Source: Corylus avellana
Lineage: Eukaryota; Streptophyta; Magnoliopsida; Fagales; Betulaceae
Direction of reading: 5' to 3'
Length of the DNA: 64,000 nt
Assembly (NCBI RefSeq): GCF_901000735.1
Contig: NC_081544.1
Coordinates: 16,011,394-16,075,393, forward strand
The translations under genes were made by a program, and so were the position numbers. Below, piece by piece: positions 1 to 11,804 of the stretch (position 1 is the first letter of the stretch; each line of letters begins with the position of its first letter). The notes beneath the pieces are model-generated. The model was given only the letters and a program-made list of their open reading frames with translations, made no database searches and was not told the origin of the DNA.

Positions 1-619
1 GCATAATATATAAGCAAAGAAAGAACATATAATGACAAGTTTCAATATAATGAAATTTTTTTGAATAGTATAATAATAACAAATATATCATTCAACTTAT
101 GTTTGAAAATAGAACTTTTGCCTATGAAAAAAAGCATGAAAGAAACTTTGAAAAAATAACATTTTCAACCTCCCTCAAAAACCCAGTTTTGAACTATTTT
201 AAAGGAAGAAAGTCAAAAAATGTTTTTCTAAGTTTTTTTACTAAACGAGCTCATTTTTTCTTGGCACAATTTTTAATGTACTAATAGATTTTTTATTTTA
301 TTTTTTTAATACTCTTTAATGCAAATCTCAAATTGGCTCTATGTAGGGATTTAGCTCCTCACCTATCCTTGAGATTGTTGACGTGTGATAACTTTCACCC
401 GTCAAGTTAGTGTGGGCCCCACCATTAGCTTGATTTCTCCACATTGGTTTTGTTTGCGAGAAGTAACCAACTCTTATCCAGGATAAGAGAGTTTGTTTGT
501 GGAATCAAGCTGCGCTGCACAGTTTATGTCTTACATGGTTTTGTGTAGAAGAGTGAAAGAATTAAAAAAAAAAAAAAGAAAAAAAAAAAAAGAAAGAAAA
601 GGAAACTTCACTTACTTCT
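1..619. other. AT-rich flank without a supported gene
   Basis: This stretch is AT-rich, with long A and T runs and an A/G-rich homopolymer tract at about 565-600. Short open frames are present, but none has a recognisable domain, codon bias or splice context. It lies outside the inverted repeat that begins at about 620, so it is probably the DNA into which the Mutator-like element inserted. I see nothing else in it. Confidence 0.5.
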
Positions 620-802
620 CATACTTTGGCGCTTTTTGCAGACATCTTTTTCATTGTTCAAAAACTCTCACTTTCATGTATCAAAGTTTTAGTTTCGTTC
701 ACTTTGGCCCTTCCGTTAGGATTTTCTGTGAAATCCGAACGGAAGGAGTCGCATGTGCCGCACTTGTGGAAAAAATTATTGAAAGCCCTGTTTTACTCCT
801 GA
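620..802 (+). repeat. Left terminal inverted repeat of the MULE
   Basis: Read on the plus strand, this segment matches the reverse complement of about 12941-13135 with scattered substitutions and small indels. The best-matching core is 652-800, which shares CATTGTTCAAAA, CACTTTCATGTATC-like and CCCTTCCGTTAGGATTTTC blocks. The match weakens outside 652. TIRs of 100-250 bp are typical of MULEs, and in MuDR they act as promoters for the internal genes. The GRF gene starts only about 170 bp inside this repeat. Confidence 0.75.
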
Positions 803-973
803 AGTCTCTTCTTTCTTTCCCTGCTTATGCACCATTTAAATCAAAATCGTCTTCTTCTTTTTTCGTTCCACTTTTCTTTTTCTTCTTCTTCGGGCAGCCC
901 CGCTTTTGTTGTTCTTCTTCTTCGTGCTGACCATTTCATCATTCTGCTTAGTTATACCCATTTGATACCCATT

Positions 974-2127
974 ATGGATCAAGCCGAGAGTGAAGTTAGT
1001 GAAGTGATCGACGCAGAAACAGGTACCAACAATCCAATGTGCAAATGTGGGAGGAGATCACACATGTGCAAATGTGGGAGGAGATCACACATCTTAACAG
1101 CATTCACGCTACCAAATTTCGGTAAAAGGTTTTATACATGTGCAAATTACGTGGTAAGATTTATTTTGGCATTTTTTCTCGCAACCTGGCTCTTGATCTT
1201 ATTGATTTGGTGACATGAGACTGTGGGCTATTTTATTTGCTTTGGGTATTTTTATTCGGTTGGGGATGGTTACGGTTTTTAGCTGTGTATTTGCTACAAT
1301 TTTTTTGCTTAGCCGAAAATGTGGGCGGAGTGTTTTGCTGAAATTTGTTTGCTTGGCTGGGTATTTGAGATGGGAATTTGGTGAAATTTTTTTGCTTGGC
1401 TGGGTATTTGAGCTGGAAATTTGGTGAAATTTTTTTGGTTGAGTGGGAATTTGCTGAAATTTTTTTGCTTGGCTGGGTATTTGTTGAGATTTTTTTGCTT
1501 GACTGGGTATTTGAGTTAGGAATTTGCTGAAATTTTTTTGGTTGGCTGGGTATTTGCTGAGATTTTTTTGCTTGGCTGGGTATTTGTTGAAAATTTTGTG
1601 CTTAACTGGGTATTTTAACTGAGTACTTTGGTTCTATATAAGTAATAGTCATGATAAATCAGTATGGTGGTTTGGTTCGATGTTTTTGGTTAAATGGTCG
1701 TGCAAGCTGAGTATGGGTTAAGGTTTAGTTTGTTCATGAAATTGGTTGTGGTATATTTTGATTCATTTTGAAACTCAAGGAAGGATTTGGAATGAAGCAT
1801 TTTTGGTTGACGCCAGATACACTATTTTTGTCCAGAAATAGTGTTTGTGGCTTATGGTACATAATAGTTGTGTGAGATATTATTTATGTTGATCTGATTG
1901 TGTAGAATTCAGATAATCGTGGATGTGGGTTTTTCAAATGGGTAGATATGGATATTTGTCTACATGGTAAGCAAGTGGTTTCAAAACTATTTGAGTGGCA
2001 CGAGAATTTGAAGATTGAACGTGCGCAGATTAGAACAACAATCTTGAATGAAATTTTGAAATGCAAGATTGAAGTTGCTGAATATAAGGCCAAAATGGAA
2101 GTTGCATCTGTTAATTTTGAAATGTAA
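974..2127 (+). CDS. GRF-type zinc-finger protein carried by the MULE (two exons)
   Basis: Two exons join in phase 0: 974-1153 and 1906-2127, giving 133 residues. The donor is GTAAGA at 1154 and the acceptor ends TGTAG at 1905. Splicing brings together the halves of a GRF zinc finger: CKCGRRSH...GKRFYTCANY from exon 1 and GCGFFKWVD from exon 2. The C-terminal 40 residues are rich in K, E, I and L and look like a coiled coil. GRF fingers bind single-stranded nucleic acid in known proteins. Short plant GRF proteins of this kind (At4g04775-like) are numerous and often linked to transposons. The first ATG in this frame after the TIR was not used because the upstream stretch is low-complexity; the ATG at 974 begins MDQAESEV. 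The open frame and correct splicing argue that the gene was functional recently. Its role in transposition is unknown. Confidence 0.7.
1037..1090 (+). repeat. 27-bp exact tandem duplication inside the GRF finger
   Basis: Units 1037-1063 and 1064-1090 are identical. The frame is kept, so the peptide reads MCKCGRRSH twice and the first half of the zinc-binding motif (CxCG) is doubled. Only one copy is needed for a GRF finger. Confidence 0.9.
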
Positions 2128-2764
2128 TTATAAACGCAGAAGAACAAATTTCATGCAAAGGAGATGAAGTACCAATTTACCTTAGCATGTTCATTTATCC
2201 TCCTTGCTGTATTGATGTTTTATCCCGTGTCTAATAGATATTCCGCAAGGTTGATGTTGCTCTGAACATGTAATGAAATGTGTAATGGAATGTGTAATGC
2301 AAACCTTATGGTATAATGTACTTTGTGGTGTTGTTGTCCACTTTTTTTGTGTGAGACAAGTAATTTACATATTATTGTTTTGTGCGATACAAATAACTTA
2401 CCTACTGTTGTTGTGTAAGAAAAATAATTGACCTACTATATTGTGTATGTCTTGTAAAATATTGTGTAATACTTATAAAATTGTTTTGTAAAATGTTAAC
2501 ATTCAAAATAATTATCATCCAAAAAGCCACCACATTGGCAAACAACATGAACACCAAATATTACAACCTGTATGTGTGTCACAAAATAACTACATAACAT
2601 TCATTAACCTGTCTTCATGTCACAAAATAATTACATAACATTCATTGATAATACTAGAAAGCCACCACATTAGCTAATATGGTGAACACAAAATATTAGA
2701 ATTACATCCATCTGGCTTCATGTCACAAAATAATTACATTCATTAACTCACAAAATGATCAAAC
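2128..2764. other. Spacer between the convergent MULE genes
   Basis: This is AT-rich sequence between the GRF gene stop and the transposase 3' end. It contains degenerate repeats of CACATTGGCAAAC/CACATTAGCTAAT and of GTCACAAAATAATTACAT (about 2530-2760), which may be shared 3' untranslated sequence. I see no gene in it. Confidence 0.5.
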
Positions 2765-3246
2765 TCAGAAACATTCATGGTTGCCATATTTTTTGCTTCC
2801 CTTTCCCCTTTCCCTTGTCCATTTTTGCATTTTGTTTACTACTAGGTGGAATTGTTTCACTTGGTGCCACTTGAGATTTGGGTATGTCAAAATTAGGGAG
2901 GGAAACCCTAAAGGTAAAACCACCTGCCCGCGGAAGTCCCTAAGAACATAGTGGTCCACCTCCTGGAGTTTTTGGTGGTCCAGTAGGCTCACCCGTGATA
3001 TCGATCACCAGCTTGCCCTTGCGGTTAGGGTCCCTAACACTACTAGCCTCTACCCTCAAATCACTAGCAGCTCTTGATCTTGTGGCTAAGCCCAACAATT
3101 TCTTCCTGGTTCTAATTGCAGGACTCACCTGCAGATTTTAGACAAAATAATATATTAGATAATAAATTCAAAATCAGCACATACAATAAATAATAACGCC
3201 TTTAATAAATTCAAATTAAGCGCATACACTAAATAATAAGGCTTAC

Positions 3247-3363
3247 ATTGGATTGACTATTACGAAATTCAGTTGGCGCATGACTTTGGGATTTGTGAAG
3301 TTGAGTTGGATCAGTTGGTTGTGCACGTGGTTGGGGAGTAGTAGGAACAACCTACATATTTTT
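3247..3363 (-). repeat. Direct repeat of a transposase tail exon (partner about 4090-4210)
   Basis: About 117 bp beginning TACATTGGATTG and ending near CATATTTTTG occurs here and again at 4090-4210 with a few differences. On the minus strand both encode a Pro/Gln/Thr-rich peptide (QPSAQPTAPTQL type). A shorter relative is in the exon at 4276-4360. The tail thus seems to have grown by exon duplication, with the minisatellite spreading between the copies. Confidence 0.65.
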
Positions 3364-3379
3364 GAAAAAATAATGTCAC

Positions 3380-4080
3380 ATAAATAACCTACCTATATAA
3401 ATTCAAAATCAGCACATAACAACATCTTTAATCAATTCAAGATCAGACACAACAACGCCTTCAACAAATTCAAAATCAGTACATAACAACGCCTTCAATA
3501 AATTAAAAATCAACACATAACAACAATGTCTTTAATCAATTCAAGATCACACACAACAACGCCTTCAATAAATTCAAAATCAGCACATACCAACGCCTTC
3601 AATAAATTCAAAATCAGCACATAACAACAACGTCTTTAATCAATTTAAGATCAGACACAACAATGCCTTCAATAAATTCAAAATCAGCACATAACAACGC
3701 CTTCAATAAATTCAAAATCAGCACATAACAATAACGTCTTTAATCAATTCAAGATCAGACATAACAACGCCTTCAATAAAATCAAAATCAGCACATAACA
3801 ACAACGTCTTTAATCAATTCAAGATCAGACACAACAACGCCTTCAATAAATTCAAAATTAGCATATAACAACACCTTCAATAAATTCAAAGTCAGCATAT
3901 AACAACGTCTTTAATCAATTCAAGATCAGACACAACAACGCCTTCAACAAATTCAAAATCAGCACATAACAACGCCTTCAATAAATTCAAAATCAGCACA
4001 TAACAACGTCTTTAATTAATTTAAGATCAGACACAACAACGCCTTCAATAAATTTAAAATCAGCACATACACTAAATAAT
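3380..4080. repeat. Minisatellite between transposase tail exons
   Basis: The array is made of about 35-bp units of two types. One has the core AACGCCTTCAATAAATTC plus AAAATCAGCACATA; the other has AACGTCTTTAATCAATTC plus AAGATCAGACACAAC. The two types alternate irregularly, giving a composite period near 70-75 bp, and at least 15 units are present. It lies in an intron of the transposase. The right contig of the first gap starts inside the same array (8178-8590). Confidence 0.85.
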
Positions 4081-7000
4081 AAGGCCTTACATTGGATTGG
4101 CTATTACGAAGTTCAGTTGGGGCACGTCTTTGGGATGTGCGAAGTTGAGTTGGAGCAGTTGGTTGTGCACTTGGTTGGTGAGTAGTATGAACAACTTACA
4201 TATTTTTGAAAAAAAAAATGTTACATTTTTTTATTACTATCAATTTAAAATTAGAACCTACAATAAACAAACAGGACTTACATCAAATTGACAAGTAGGA
4301 ATTTTAGTTGGGACAGTTGGTTGTACACTTGGTTGGGGAGCGGAAGGTTGTGCAATCTGGCTCACACTGCCTGATTCAGTTCTATCATGGCTAGTACCAA
4401 CATTGGTTGCTTGACCTCCTCTTTGCCTTTTTGTTCCAGTACTGGTTGATTGACCTCCACTTTGTCTTTTTCTTTCACTTCCTGGTGCAGCATTAGATGA
4501 CTCATCCAACTAAAAATAACATAATAAATGATTACCAATGAATGACTAAAATTAACAAACAGCATTAGTAAGACAATTTCACAAAGACCATAACAAGAGA
4601 GTATGCAGTTAAAAATTACCATATCAATATTCCAATCAATTCCTGTAGTGGATCTGTAGTACTCTCGTACTTGTTCTCTTCTATCATCTTGCCTCAGCCT
4701 TGTAGTGTATGTTCTCTTGTTGTGACCCCATTTCTTACAGTGCCCACACTGGTTTTTGGTTCCCCCCCCCCCCCTCCCCTCCTTGATGGCGTTTGGATTT
4801 TTGAGCTCTTCAGCCCCTTTCACTCTTACCTTCCTAGGTCTCACAGGAGCTATCCTTGCCTTTGGTGGTTTGATAATCCGTTGATTGCTCGTAGGCCATT
4901 GCTCTTCACCAGGCACGGGATAGATGATGGGTTGATATGTCTTCAGGTACTTGTCTTTACTATAGTAGTCACTGAGATAGTCTATTGGATTGCCACCATG
5001 GTATAAGATGGCTGATGTGGCATGACTGCATGGTATCCCAGTGATGTCCCATTTCCTACACCCACATGTTCTGCCCTCCACATTGACTGCAAATCGTTTG
5101 CCTTCACATTCGACCTCAAAAATGCCATCGCCGGCATATGTGCAACAACAATGGCTGGCACCATCTTTTGCCTTCTCCAACTTGGCCATTATTTTTGGCC
5201 CTAAACTACCCTCCTCCATTGCAGCAATCAAATCCATTTTCCTAACATACATCCTCATAAATTTATTCCTAATCCCTTCTAACATTGATAGTATTATCAA
5301 TTAACGGTACTTCAAGGTCCATGAGTTGAAACACTCATCATAGTTGTTGTGTACTAGCTTAGACTTAGCCATGGTGTTGAACCATCCCCTACACTAAGTA
5401 CTGGGATCAATCTTTGCCAAGTAATCATAAGCAGGCTCACTTACTTTCTTCATCTCTTCTATCGCATAATGGAAATCTATCTGGGTATAAGATGATGTAA
5501 CAGTCCAATGCATGTCCTTTAGCAATATCCCCTTGTGACCGGCACTTCTGAAATTGGCATACAAGTGTCTCACACATGGACGGTGCTCAGCTATGGGACA
5601 AATTTGTTCGAGGCTTGGTACTAGGCCCTGCACATATGGTAAGATAAAATATGTCAGACATTATTCATACAAGTAAGTTAAATGTTAGACAATATTCATA
5701 CAAGTATGTTTACCTTTTGTCGATCAGATATAAAAGTTCACCCTTGTGCTAGTGCTGGGCCAAGATCAGATATAAGTGCCTCCAAGAACCAAATCCAACT
5801 GTCCTTTGTCTCTGTTTCTACAACCGCAATGGACAATGGATACATACTATCGTTGGCACGTGTGGCCCTTGTACCTACCCTTCAGGAAGCATGCATCTAC
5901 ACCTGTCACAGGTCTACACCCTTGTAAGAAACCTGTCTTCATTGCTGCGAATGATACATATAACCTCTAAAACCTACATGACACCTCGGGCATTGGTCTC
6001 TCAACCATAAGAATTAAACAGCTGCCCACATTGGTCTTCCTAACCACTGCACAGTAGTCCCATAACCGATGGTATTGCTCATCCAACTTCCCATAAATTT
6101 TTTGTTGCGCCTTCTTCCTTGCCCTATACAATGAGCTAACATGGGCATCTACATTCCACTTAGCTTTGACCTGTTTCTGCAAAACGTCTATAGGCTGGTT
6201 TCTGAATGAGTCCATGCACCATTCAGCTATCCAAGCTGAATTAATCATGTGATTCTTGTATCTTCTAGTGCATGAGTGTCTTAGGTACATTGACACCAAG
6301 AGAAATGTGGACTCATCCCTTAACTTCTTCCCATAAACCCTGTACTTACATTTCTTGTCTTTGCAACGAGCTATAACCTTCTTGGTTTCATTTCTTGGGA
6401 ACTCTAAATCCTTCCCCTTCAAAATATTTGCTTGCTTCACCGCTTTTCTAAACTGCACCGCATCACCAAACACATGACCTATTTGTAACACTAAATTTGG
6501 CATCTCTTCTTGGGTAAATGGAATTCTTTTGGTGACATCACTACGACTTGATGTTTCTTCATTGTCACTAGCACTGGGAGCGGGCGACCTGAGTATGTCA
6601 CTCGGACAAAGATCTTCACTATCATCTTCATCATCTTCCCCCCCTATTTCTTCCACATGTCCACCCCCAGCTTCCTCACCATCCTCTTCCTCACCCCCAT
6701 CTTCCTCACCCCCATCTACCTCATCCCTAAACCCTGCTTCATCATCAACAACACCCGAACCCCCCACCCTTTCTGAGTCTACATGCTCCTCCCCATCTGA
6801 TGACTCAACATCAGTATCTACACTAAGAACCTCATCCCAGAAAGCATCCTTCTTATATACAACAGTCCTCTCATATTCTTCATCCTCTTCTGCATTGTCA
6901 TCTACCACATCTACATCAACAGCAACAAACGAAACCAAATACAACTCAGCTAGCCCATGCCCTAAATGGTGTGAAACCATTTCATTTACATCATGATCAG

Positions 7001-7319
7001 ATGATATCAGCCTTAATCCTTCATCTAAAGACCTATCAAGTATCTTGTAGTGAATGAGGTCACCAAACCTATACCCATAATCCTTACATATTTCCTCAAC
7101 ATCCAAGAAAGACATCTTATGTACATCATGAACCGAATGATTATGAACAAACCCACCCACATACGTTCACCTAGTTGCCCTATTGAAATAACCATTGTAA
7201 TGGACCTCAGACAGCAATATGTCACTAGCCATTATGCGGCCTGCCTCATTAAGCCAGGATGCAAAAAGTATTAAACAAAATGCAACATATACTTACAGAA
7301 CAAAAAAAAAAAAAGGAAG

Positions 7320-7960
7320 CAACAAAATACAACATTGAGTGACCCTAAGTATGCAGTGAGCTTTGGCTAAAGCATGCAGAATATTCCAACAAAGCATTAA
7401 ACAAACAAACCCTAAACCCTAAGCAGCAATCAAACAGTGAGAAATAAACCATTAAGTATGCATACTATTATTGCTAAACCATAAGTATGCAGTGAGCTTT
7501 AGCTAAAGCATGCAGAATATTCCAACAAAGCATTAAACAAACAAACCCTAAACCCAAAACAGCAATCAAACAGTGAGAAATAAACCATCAAGTATGCGTA
7601 CTATTATTGCTAAACCATAAGTATGCAGTGAGCTTTAGCTAAAGCATGCAGAATATTCCAAAAAAGCAATAAACAAACAAACCCTAAACCCTAAACAGCA
7701 ATCAAACAGTGAGAAATAAACCATTAAGTATGCATACTATTATTGCTAAACCATAAGTATGCAATGGCTTTTGGCTAAAGCATCATAATATTCTAGGTAT
7801 GGACTTAATTATTGCTAAACCCAAAATATGCAGTGACTTTTTGCAGTGAACAACAGCAATCAAACAGTGAGAATTTAACTCTAAGTATGGACTTAATTAT
7901 TGCTAAACCCCAAATATGCAGTGACTTTTTTGCTCAAGCAAACCCTAACAGACAGTCAAG
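7320..7960. repeat. Subterminal 136-bp tandem repeats with telomere-like motifs, copy 1
   Basis: The phrase AGTATGCAGTGAGCTTT recurs at 7348, 7484 and 7620, with a degenerate form at 7756, so the period is 136 bp. Each unit contains AAACCCTAAACCCTAA or a variant, which is the plant telomere repeat (TTTAGGG) on the other strand. The array lies just upstream of the transposase start, where a MULE promoter or transposase-binding region would be. Its function is not known. Confidence 0.8.
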
Positions 7961-8077
7961 TTTCTTCAACCGACAGTAGCCAATTACAAAATGGAAAAAT
8001 TCCCAACATTTTGCTAGCATCAATTCGACCAAAGAAAATGGACACCCGCTTTATTCAACCCACCAGTACACAAATCG

Positions 8078-8177
8078 NNNNNNNNNNNNNNNNNNNNNNN
8101 NNNNNNNNNNNNNNNNNNNNNNNNNNNNNNNNNNNNNNNNNNNNNNNNNNNNNNNNNNNNNNNNNNNNNNNNNNNNN
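8078..8177. other. Assembly gap of 100 N
   Basis: Exactly 100 N, the usual placeholder for a gap of unknown size. The left contig ends at ACACAAATCG. The right copy of the same sequence continues past that point at about 12461, so the left contig breaks inside the MULE. Confidence 0.98.
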
Positions 8178-10690
8178 ACAATGCCTTCAATAAATTCAAA
8201 ATCAGCACATAACAACGCCTTCAATAAATTCAAAATCAGCACATAACAATAACGTCTTTAATCAATTCAAGATCAGACATAACAACGCCTTCAATAAAAT
8301 CAAAATCAGCACATAACAACAACGTCTTTAATCAATTCAAGATCAGACACAACAACGCCTTCAATAAATTCAAAATTAGCATATAACAACACCTTCAATA
8401 AATTCAAAGTCAGCATATAACAACGTCTTTAATCAATTCAAGATCAGACACAACAACGCCTTCAACAAATTCAAAATCAGCACATAACAACGCCTTCAAT
8501 AAATTCAAAATCAGCACATAACAACGTCTTTAATTAATTTAAGATCAGACACAACAACGCCTTCAATAAATTTAAAATCAGCACATACACTAAATAATAA
8601 GGCCTTACATTGGATTGGCTATTACGAAGTTCAGTTGGGGCACGTCTTTGGGATGTGCGAAGTTGAGTTGGAGCAGTTGGTTGTGCACTTGGTTGGTGAG
8701 TAGTATGAACAACTTACATATTTTTGAAAAAAAAAATGTTACATTTTTTTATTACTATCAATTTAAAATTAGAACCTACAATAAACAAACAGGACTTACA
8801 TCAAATTGACAAGTAGGAATTTTAGTTGGGACAGTTGGTTGTACACTTGGTTGGGGAGCGGAAGGTTGTGCAATCTGGCTCACACTGCCTGATTCAGTTC
8901 TATCATGGCTAGTACCAACATTGGTTGCTTGACCTCCTCTTTGCCTTTTTGTTCCAGTACTGGTTGATTGACCTCCACTTTGTCTTTTTCTTTCACTTCC
9001 TGGTGCAGCATTAGATGACTCATCCAACTAAAAATAACATAATAAATGATTACCAATGAATGACTAAAATTAACAAACAGCATTAGTAAGACAATTTCAC
9101 AAAGACCATAACAAGAGAGTATGCAGTTAAAAATTACCATATCAATATTCCAATCAATTCCTGTAGTGGATCTGTAGTACTCTCGTACTTGTTCTCTTCT
9201 ATCATCTTGCCTCAGCCTTGTAGTGTATGTTCTCTTGTTGTGACCCCATTTCTTACAGTGCCCACACTGGTTTTTGGTTCCCCCCCCCCCCCTCCCCTCC
9301 TTGATGGCGTTTGGATTTTTGAGCTCTTCAGCCCCTTTCACTCTTACCTTCCTAGGTCTCACAGGAGCTATCCTTGCCTTTGGTGGTTTGATAATCCGTT
9401 GATTGCTCGTAGGCCATTGCTCTTCACCAGGCACGGGATAGATGATGGGTTGATATGTCTTCAGGTACTTGTCTTTACTATAGTAGTCACTGAGATAGTC
9501 TATTGGATTGCCACCATGGTATAAGATGGCTGATGTGGCATGACTGCATGGTATCCCAGTGATGTCCCATTTCCTACACCCACATGTTCTGCCCTCCACA
9601 TTGACTGCAAATCGTTTGCCTTCACATTCGACCTCAAAAATGCCATCGCCGGCATATGTGCAACAACAATGGCTGGCACCATCTTTTGCCTTCTCCAACT
9701 TGGCCATTATTTTTGGCCCTAAACTACCCTCCTCCATTGCAGCAATCAAATCCATTTTCCTAACATACATCCTCATAAATTTATTCCTAATCCCTTCTAA
9801 CATTGATAGTATTATCAATTAACGGTACTTCAAGGTCCATGAGTTGAAACACTCATCATAGTTGTTGTGTACTAGCTTAGACTTAGCCATGGTGTTGAAC
9901 CATCCCCTACACTAAGTACTGGGATCAATCTTTGCCAAGTAATCATAAGCAGGCTCACTTACTTTCTTCATCTCTTCTATCGCATAATGGAAATCTATCT
10001 GGGTATAAGATGATGTAACAGTCCAATGCATGTCCTTTAGCAATATCCCCTTGTGACCGGCACTTCTGAAATTGGCATACAAGTGTCTCACACATGGACG
10101 GTGCTCAGCTATGGGACAAATTTGTTCGAGGCTTGGTACTAGGCCCTGCACATATGGTAAGATAAAATATGTCAGACATTATTCATACAAGTAAGTTAAA
10201 TGTTAGACAATATTCATACAAGTATGTTTACCTTTTGTCGATCAGATATAAAAGTTCACCCTTGTGCTAGTGCTGGGCCAAGATCAGATATAAGTGCCTC
10301 CAAGAACCAAATCCAACTGTCCTTTGTCTCTGTTTCTACAACCGCAATGGACAATGGATACATACTATCGTTGGCACGTGTGGCCCTTGTACCTACCCTT
10401 CAGGAAGCATGCATCTACACCTGTCACAGGTCTACACCCTTGTAAGAAACCTGTCTTCATTGCTGCGAATGATACATATAACCTCTAAAACCTACATGAC
10501 ACCTCGGGCATTGGTCTCTCAACCATAAGAATTAAACAGCTGCCCACATTGGTCTTCCTAACCACTGCACAGTAGTCCCATAACCGATGGTATTGCTCAT
10601 CCAACTTCCCATAAATTTTTTGTTGCGCCTTCTTCCTTGCCCTATACAATGAGCTAACATGGGCATCTACATTCCACTTAGCTTTGACCT
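8178..10690. repeat. 2.5 kb duplication, apparently identical to 3660-6172
   Basis: Every stretch I compared is the same at a constant offset of 4,518 bp, from the first base after the gap to 10690. At 10691 (against 6173) the copies abruptly begin to differ at several positions per 100 bp. An exact copy that begins at a gap edge suggests either a mis-joined overlap or alternative haplotype, or a very recent duplication or conversion tract. Confidence 0.9.
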
Positions 10691-11703
10691 TTTTCTGCAA
10701 AACGTCTATAGGTAGGTTTGGCTGGTTTCGGAATGAGTCCATGCACTATTCAGCTATCCAACTTGAATTAATCATGTGATTCTTGTATCTTCTAGTGCAT
10801 GAGTGTCTTGGATACATTGACTCTGAGAGAAATGTGGACTCATCCTTTAACTTTTTCCCATAAACCCTGTACTTACATTTATTGTCTTTGCAATGAGCTA
10901 TAACCTTTTTTGTTTCATTTCTTGGGAACTCTAAATCCTTCCCCTTCAAAATATGTGCTTGCTTCATCACTTTTCTAAACTGCACCGCATCACCAAACAC
11001 ATGACCTATTTGCAGCACTGGATTTTGCATCTCTTCTTTGATAAATGGAATTCTTTTGGTGACATCATGACGACTTGATGTTTCTTCATTGTCACTATCA
11101 CTGGGAATGGGTGATCTAAGTATGTCACTAGGACAAAGATCTTCACTATCATCTTCATCATCTTCCCCCCTTATTTCTTCCACATGTCCCCCCATCTTCC
11201 TTACCCCCATCTTCCTCACCCCTAAACCCTGCTTCATTATCAACAACACCCGAACCCCCCACCCTTTCTGACTCTACATGCTCCTCCCCATCTGAGTCAT
11301 TAGCATCAGTATCTACACTAAGAACCTCAACCCAAAAAGCATCCTTCATCCTCTTCTGCATTGTCATCTACCGCATCTACATCAACAACATCAAACGAAA
11401 CCAAATACAACTCAGCTTGCCCATGCCCTAAATGGTATGAAACCATTTCATTTACATCATAATCAGATGATATCAGCCTTAATCCTTCATCTAAAGACCT
11501 ATCAGGTATCTTGTAGTGAATGAGGTCACTAGACCTATACCCATAATCCTTACATATTTCCTCGATATCCAAAAAAGACATCTAATGTACATCATGAACC
11601 GAATGATTATGAACAAACTCACCCACAAACGTACACCTATTTGCCCTATTGAAATAACCATTGTAATGCACCTCAAATAGTAATATGTCACTAGCTTTAT
11701 GCG
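8178..11703 (-). pseudogene. mudrA-like MULE transposase, copy 2 (disrupted, cut by gap)
   Basis: This has the same domain order as copy 1: PB1-like part (11327-11700), acidic linker (about 11160-11370), MuDR DNA-binding domain (10746-11060), DDE core (about 10200-10500), SWIM finger (about 9540-9580), CCHC knuckle (about 9240) and tail exon 8776-9027. The start codon is lost: the site that reads ATGGCTAGTGAC in copy 1 reads AAAGCTAGTGAC here. The N-terminal half is split over several frames by indels, including a deletion in the acidic linker, and a TAG replaces the Lys before MSFLD. The C-terminal half has exactly the lesions of copy 1, as expected from the identical segment. The 3' tail is missing at the gap. 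Confidence 0.8.
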
Positions 11704-11804
11704 GCCTGCCACATTGAGACAGGATGCAAAAAACATTAAACAAAATGCAACATATATTTAGACAATAGAAAAAAGGATGCAACAAAATGCAACATGTAGT
11801 GACT

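Larger units (their letters stand above)
2765..7232 (-). pseudogene. mudrA-like MULE transposase, copy 1 (disrupted)
   Basis: The gene starts at the ATG at 7232-7230 (MASDILLSEV). In order it shows a PB1-like N-terminal domain, a long acidic linker (about 6620-6900), and the MuDR DNA-binding domain (GHVFGDAVQFRKAV, CKYRVYGKKL, RHSCTRRYKN). Then come the MULE DDE core (VDACFLKG, FISDRQK), a SWIM finger (CGCRKWDITGIPCSH, near 5020-5060), a CCHC knuckle (CGHCKKWGHNKRTY, near 4720) and Pro/Gln-rich tail exons. The tail (4258-4509, about 4090-4206, 3247-3363) ends near 2765-3128. The introns use GT-AG sites, for example the donor after NIDM near 4620. It is broken by TGA after NRATR (TGT in copy 2), TAG before RLYVSF, a frameshift after LKG, TGA in QG-TFISD, TAG in DPST-CRG and TAA near 5300. 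It therefore cannot encode an active transposase. Confidence 0.8.

Noticed and set aside
493..930. 145-residue plus-strand frame over the left TIR
   Set aside because: Low-complexity Lys and Phe/Ser runs from homopolymers; overlaps the terminal repeat.
3380..4080. Regular 35-bp repeats resembling a CRISPR array
   Set aside because: Units are directly adjacent variants of each other with no unique spacers, in a plant transposon intron. It is a minisatellite.
6529..6996. 155-residue Ser/Pro-rich plus-strand frame
   Set aside because: Antisense of the acidic linker of the transposase.
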